DNA from: Entrophospora sp. SA101
Taxonomy: Eukaryota > Glomeromycota > Glomeromycetes > Entrophosporales > Entrophosporaceae
Length of the DNA stretch: 64,000 nucleotides
Assembly (NCBI GenBank): GCA_958430865.1
Contig: CAUDNR010001691.1
Location: 23,438-87,437 of the forward strand
Reading direction: 5' to 3'
Below, in pieces: positions 60,172 to 64,000 of the stretch. The notes beneath the pieces are model-generated. The model saw only the letters and a program-made list of their open reading frames with translations. It made no database searches and had not been told where the DNA came from. The translations under genes and the position numbers were made by a program. How positions within the stretch are numbered: the first letter of the stretch is position 1; the number at the start of each line of letters is the position of its first letter.

Positions 60172-62267
60172 ATGAGTAAGTGTTTTAAGAATAAGGATGG
60201 TGGTGGTGGTTATCGCCCGCCACTCGTCGTTACTCTAGTTTAACGTTAAGTTTGGATGGAAAGTCTGTGTTCAACTTGTTATTATATAGTGTAAATGAAT
60301 TATATTCTCTGTAACTAATATTGTTTTTTAATTTCATTTTTGTTTAACACCAAAAGAAAAGATAATGAAGATGATGATATGGAAGGTGTTAGTAGCAGCA
60401 ACAATAATGGCAGTTGTGGCATTATGAATAAAAATAATTCAAATATAGAGAATGAATTAAATTTTATCAATCTAACACAAAATAGTGATGGTGACGATGA
60501 TGGAAAGGAAGATAGCAATGTTAAAGATATTCAAACAACGGCTACTGAAATTGAAAAGGCTGCTGATGCTAAAGCCATTAATATTAATCAAAGTTTAATT
60601 AATAATATCGCTAGAACTAATAATATTATAAATAATTTTAATAACACTAGTATTACTATAGATTATAATGGTAATGTCACTACTATGGATAATAATTGTA
60701 TTAGCAATGGCAGTAGCAGCAGAAACACTGAAAATGGCAGTAGCAGTGGTGGTAGTGACAATGGTGATAATAATAGTTATAGCAATAACAATGGTTATTA
60801 TATCTTTCAACCATCACCATCACCTTATTTAGTAAGTAAATTCCATTCTCATAATTCTCATTGAAATACAGTGTTGGAAATTCAGATGTGCAGGGTATGT
60901 GCACTAATCAAATTTGCAAACTATCTTAGCAAAAAAGTTAACAAATTTGTATAACTGACACAATTGAATTTCCAACACTGGTTGAGTATGTAAATTTGTC
61001 AGGATCTAATAATTATATTTTTTTGGAACAAAAATTAGCGTTGTTTCAAATATGCACTAAAAGCCATATCGGAAACAATTGATGAATCTCAAGATATAGC
61101 CCATTTAAATAATGTAGTTGAAAAATACCAATTCACAATAGACAAAATAACAAGAGAATTGGATCAACTACAGCTAGAAATGTACAATGACAGTACATTA
61201 TATAACAATAATATAGAGGTATTTTTTAGTTATTCTTGTTTATTAATTATTATTTATATTTTAGAAAATTGTAATATTAATATTTGCATCAATATTACAG
61301 GATCTGCAGATATCAGAGGAAGAGGATGACAATGAAGGGAAAATAAACCAAGAAGATAGTATTGATGATGTTGTTGTTTTGGAGAATATAGTAGAAAAAG
61401 ATGAAGAGGAAAGACAAGAAATTGTAAGTACCACCAGTATCATTATGTCTACAAAGGATGATAATGATAGCAATGATGGTGATGATCTAATGGACCTGAC
61501 AAATAATTTAAATGAATCAACAAATACCAGATGTAAGTGCTGATTTTTAAAGATGTGTATAAAATTCAACCAATTGAATTTGCTTAAATAATTATTTGCA
61601 TATCAATTTGTAAAAGTGACTAAATGATATTCTATACATTATTTTAAAATAAAAAACAGGCTTTTACACAAAACCACCAAGGTACAGGCCGTATAATATA
61701 GCTTTAAATGAAATCAGACGACATCAAAGAACAACAAATCTTCTTCTAAGAAGAATACCTTTTTCTAGAGTAGTTAGTGATCAGAAGATTATTATTACAT
61801 TATTAATAATCATTTAATATACAAATACTAGTCAATTAATCATTATGTATATATATGTATAGGTTGAAGAAATTGCCACAAACATATTTCAACAACATTC
61901 TAATATGGGATTTGAGTTTGAATCCACAGCCATTACAGCACTTCAAGAAGGTAATTAATTGATTTATTTTTTGATTGAATCCTACATGTATGAATTTGTG
62001 AATTTATATGTGTGTGTATAATATTATATTTTTTTTTAATTAGCTGCTGAGACATATTTAATTGAGTTGTTTCAGGATGCGTAAGTTGATTTAATAATTT
62101 TCAATCTGTAAAAAGATAATGATTCTATTTATTCTATTAACAATATTACTATTAATAAAAAAAACTTCTTCCCCATTATCATCATCAGTCGACTATGTAC
62201 AATTCATGCTAAGCGAGCAACACTGTCAAAAGAAGATATTGAATTAGTACTAAATATTCGTGGTTAA
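60172..62267 (+). CDS. Centromeric histone H3 variant (CENP-A/Cse4-like), long N-tail
   Basis: Eight exons: 60172-60175, 60362-60831, 61039-61218, 61301-61532, 61660-61772, 61863-61950, 62044-62080 and 62189-62267. They sum to 1203 nt, exactly 400 codons plus stop. The C-terminal ~100 residues are an H3 histone fold: PPRYRPYNIALNEIRRHQRT, LLLRRIPFSRVVEEIATNIF, a lengthened loop 1 (QQHSNMGFEFES), TAITALQEAAETYLIELFQD, ARLCTIHAKRATLSKEDIEL and an IRG end. Canonical H3 tail and K4/K9/K27 motifs are absent. The divergent loop 1 and free N-terminus are CENP-A traits. The ~300-residue N-tail is Asn/Ser-rich and acidic, with a coiled coil (VVEKYQFTIDKITRELDQLQ). Exon 1 is only ATGA, with a gtaagt donor. 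Confidence 0.8.
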
Positions 62268-63650
62268 GGGGTTGATGAGTTGATGATGTTTTTTTTTAAT
62301 TTTTATTGGATTTTCTTTTTTTTAATATTAATATAATTCAGTGTGTAACAAAAAAAGCTTATTAAGTTAGGGTTATAATTAAAAAAATATATTAATATTA
62401 ATATTATCACAATTACACTAAATTTTGATCCCTGTAATGTGTGCAATATAATGTTCACTTTGTCTGGTTTTGTTGCAGCATACCCCATATATCAAATTAC
62501 CACATCAGAATGTCTTTTCATTTGCATTTGAATATTTATCAAACGTTCACTTTGCTTAGGGCGGAGGAAAAAATCTATCAATCTTTTTGCTCTTTTGACT
62601 AAAGGTTTGATTACTGACAAGCCTTTACCTATCAAAAATTTGATGAAATAATTAATACAATAGAATCTGAAAGAATTAAAATAAAAGCAAGCTAATTAGT
62701 AATAGCAAAAATACTCTTGATGTTACTTAATCATTTGAATAAAAAAGATCAGAGATAAAGAGATATTAATATTAACAATAAACTTAGAATTTTACAAACA
62801 TTAAATGATGCTGCACAATAATTCTGGTAAAGGATCCTGTTACTATTTCACACCATATTTTAATTGGAAAAAAATAGTCTAGTTCCCAACTCTCTTCTGT
62901 TTAATCAAGCTATTAACCCTGTAGCAGTCAAAGTTCTGGAATAACTTGTACAATCTGGTTCATTGGTAAACTCAGTTGAATATTTGCACAGTTCACAATA
63001 AACTCTAATATTCAAATAATGACTCCATGACATCTTTTACAGCTTAGTTAGAATCACCACATTGCTTACAAGGAAAATTTCAAATAATTTTCAATATAGA
63101 TGAGAATTATTCATTTTATTTGAATCATTAATCATTTCAATGTATTCACTTTGAAATTAATCATGAATTGTTTGAATAGAGCCCTAAAATAATATAGTTA
63201 TTATCTGAAATATTATGACTTGTATCTGCTTGTGGTTCCTTATTCTCGTTACAAAACAACAAAACATTGCAGAAATGATTCAAAGTTGAAGAATATTACA
63301 ATTTCAAGAATGGTGCTGTGAAAAACTTTAGACAAGTAAATACTGACTAAAGTTCTGAACAGTTCAGTTCAAACTGAAAAATTTTGGTTCAGTTCAGTTT
63401 GAACTAAGTCATTCAAAGTTTTAGGCTAGAAACTATTTTACAGTTCTTGGTGTCCTAATTTTTGCACTCTGTTTATTAAAATTAAATAAGGCATTATAGA
63501 ATGATTCAAATCAAATCAGGTTCCTAAATTTTTTTTAATGTCAAATTAACGCAGTGAATCTCAATATAGTGTACCTCAACTTAATCAATACTAATGGATC
63601 GAAGTTTAATAATAATAATAAAATTCTTCTCAATATAACGGATTTCTGGT
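62268..63650. other. Intergenic, decayed repeats
   Basis: At 63350-63400 inverted words (gttcagttcaaactga, then ggttcagttcagtttgaac) form a palindromic cluster. No gene is recognised. Confidence 0.45.
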
Positions 63651-63748
63651 ACAGTCAAACCTTGTCACAGCGGATGAACAGGACACATAAGAAAACTTTA
63701 TTTAAAATCCGCTATGACACGAATCTAATCATCGTCGGCTTGACTATA
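63651..63748. mobile_element. Tc1/mariner- or pogo-like MITE
   Basis: The left end acagtcaaaccttgtcacag with cggat is an imperfect inverse of the right end (63706-63748: atccgctatgacac, then cggcttgactatat). The cagtcaaacc terminus flanked by TA fits Tc1/mariner-pogo ends. No transposase. Confidence 0.5.
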
Positions 63749-63771
63749 TAATCATAAAGGATATGATTTAG

Positions 63772-63966
63772 CAATGGTGGCCGAAACTATTTTTGAAAAA
63801 AAGTTAGTTTCACCCAATACATATAAGAAGTATTTAAATCAATCTACTTTATTTAAAATAATTTCACCCAATTCCAGCCATTAAGATTAGTTTTGTCAAA
63901 GTTTAGGCCAATTACTGTAATTTTGGCAATTTCGGCCCATTAAGTAAGGCTTTGGCCACCATCATA
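63772..63966. mobile_element. Small inverted-repeat element with tggtggcc ends
   Basis: atggtggccgaaac at 63775 is inverted as ctttggccaccat near 63950-63963. The inside carries repeated ttagtttcaccca/atttcaccca and ggcca words. MITE-like, no ORF. Confidence 0.45.
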
Positions 63967-64000
63967 TAATGATAACATAATTACAAATAAAAAAGTTTCC

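Overview
The window is nuclear DNA of a very AT-rich, intron-rich eukaryote. The gene content is fungal, and the mixture points to an arbuscular-mycorrhizal fungus (Glomeromycotina, Rhizophagus-like; an inference). That mixture is many short GT..AG introns, Asn-rich and poly-N proteins, Crinkler/RHS-type P-loop gene remnants, expanded kinase-like genes, Helitron PIF1 helicase fragments, piggyBac, and small inverted-repeat elements. All calls come from reading the sequence and from family knowledge; no database search was run.

Layout. 1-4.3 kb is a rearranged edge. It holds the last exons of a PP5-type phosphatase, two copies of a Sub1/PC4 3' exon, a 10-N assembly gap, and a G3BP/Bre5-like gene whose NTF2 half and RRM half lie head to head on opposite strands. 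4.5-6 kb holds degraded retroelement-like sequence. 6.3-10.5 kb carries two intact tandem genes: phosphopantothenoylcysteine decarboxylase and mitochondrial aspartyl-tRNA synthetase. 10.9-14.3 kb is accessory: a broken Crinkler/RHS-type NTPase and a Helitron helicase fused to an unrelated domain.

15.7-30.7 kb is a housekeeping block: farnesyltransferase alpha subunit, a rhodanese-methyltransferase, the kinetochore protein SKA1, an ELYS-like nucleoporin, proteasome alpha 7 (yeast Pre6), ribosomal protein uL13 and the BCKDH E1 alpha subunit. 31.8-32.8 kb holds a kinase-like pseudogene and an inverted-repeat element. Erj5-like DnaJ follows at 33.9-34.9 kb. A 2.3-kb element with about 140-150 bp terminal inverted repeats lies at 35.6-37.9 kb. 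38.3-45.0 kb carries Miro/GEM1, ribosomal eS28 and Cdc45. 47.1-48.1 kb carries a MYND-finger protein. 48.1-57.7 kb is gene-poor and contains a piggyBac transposase.

57.7-60.1 kb is a mosaic segmental duplication: 615 bp copied from 53.7-54.3 kb is fused to 1,752 bp copied from the 3' half of Miro, 17.8 kb away. It ends 71 bp before the start codon of a divergent histone H3 that looks like the centromeric variant CENP-A, with a long acidic, Asn-rich N-terminal tail. The remainder to 64 kb holds small inverted-repeat elements.

Themes. Four genes act in chromosome replication, segregation or nuclear pore assembly (SKA1, ELYS, Cdc45, CENP-A). They are not an operon, and the grouping may be chance. 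The most unusual items are the template-switch-like mosaic, the CENP-A candidate directly beside it, SKA1 in a fungus, a C-terminally short Cdc45, and the inverted G3BP/Bre5-like gene next to the assembly gap.
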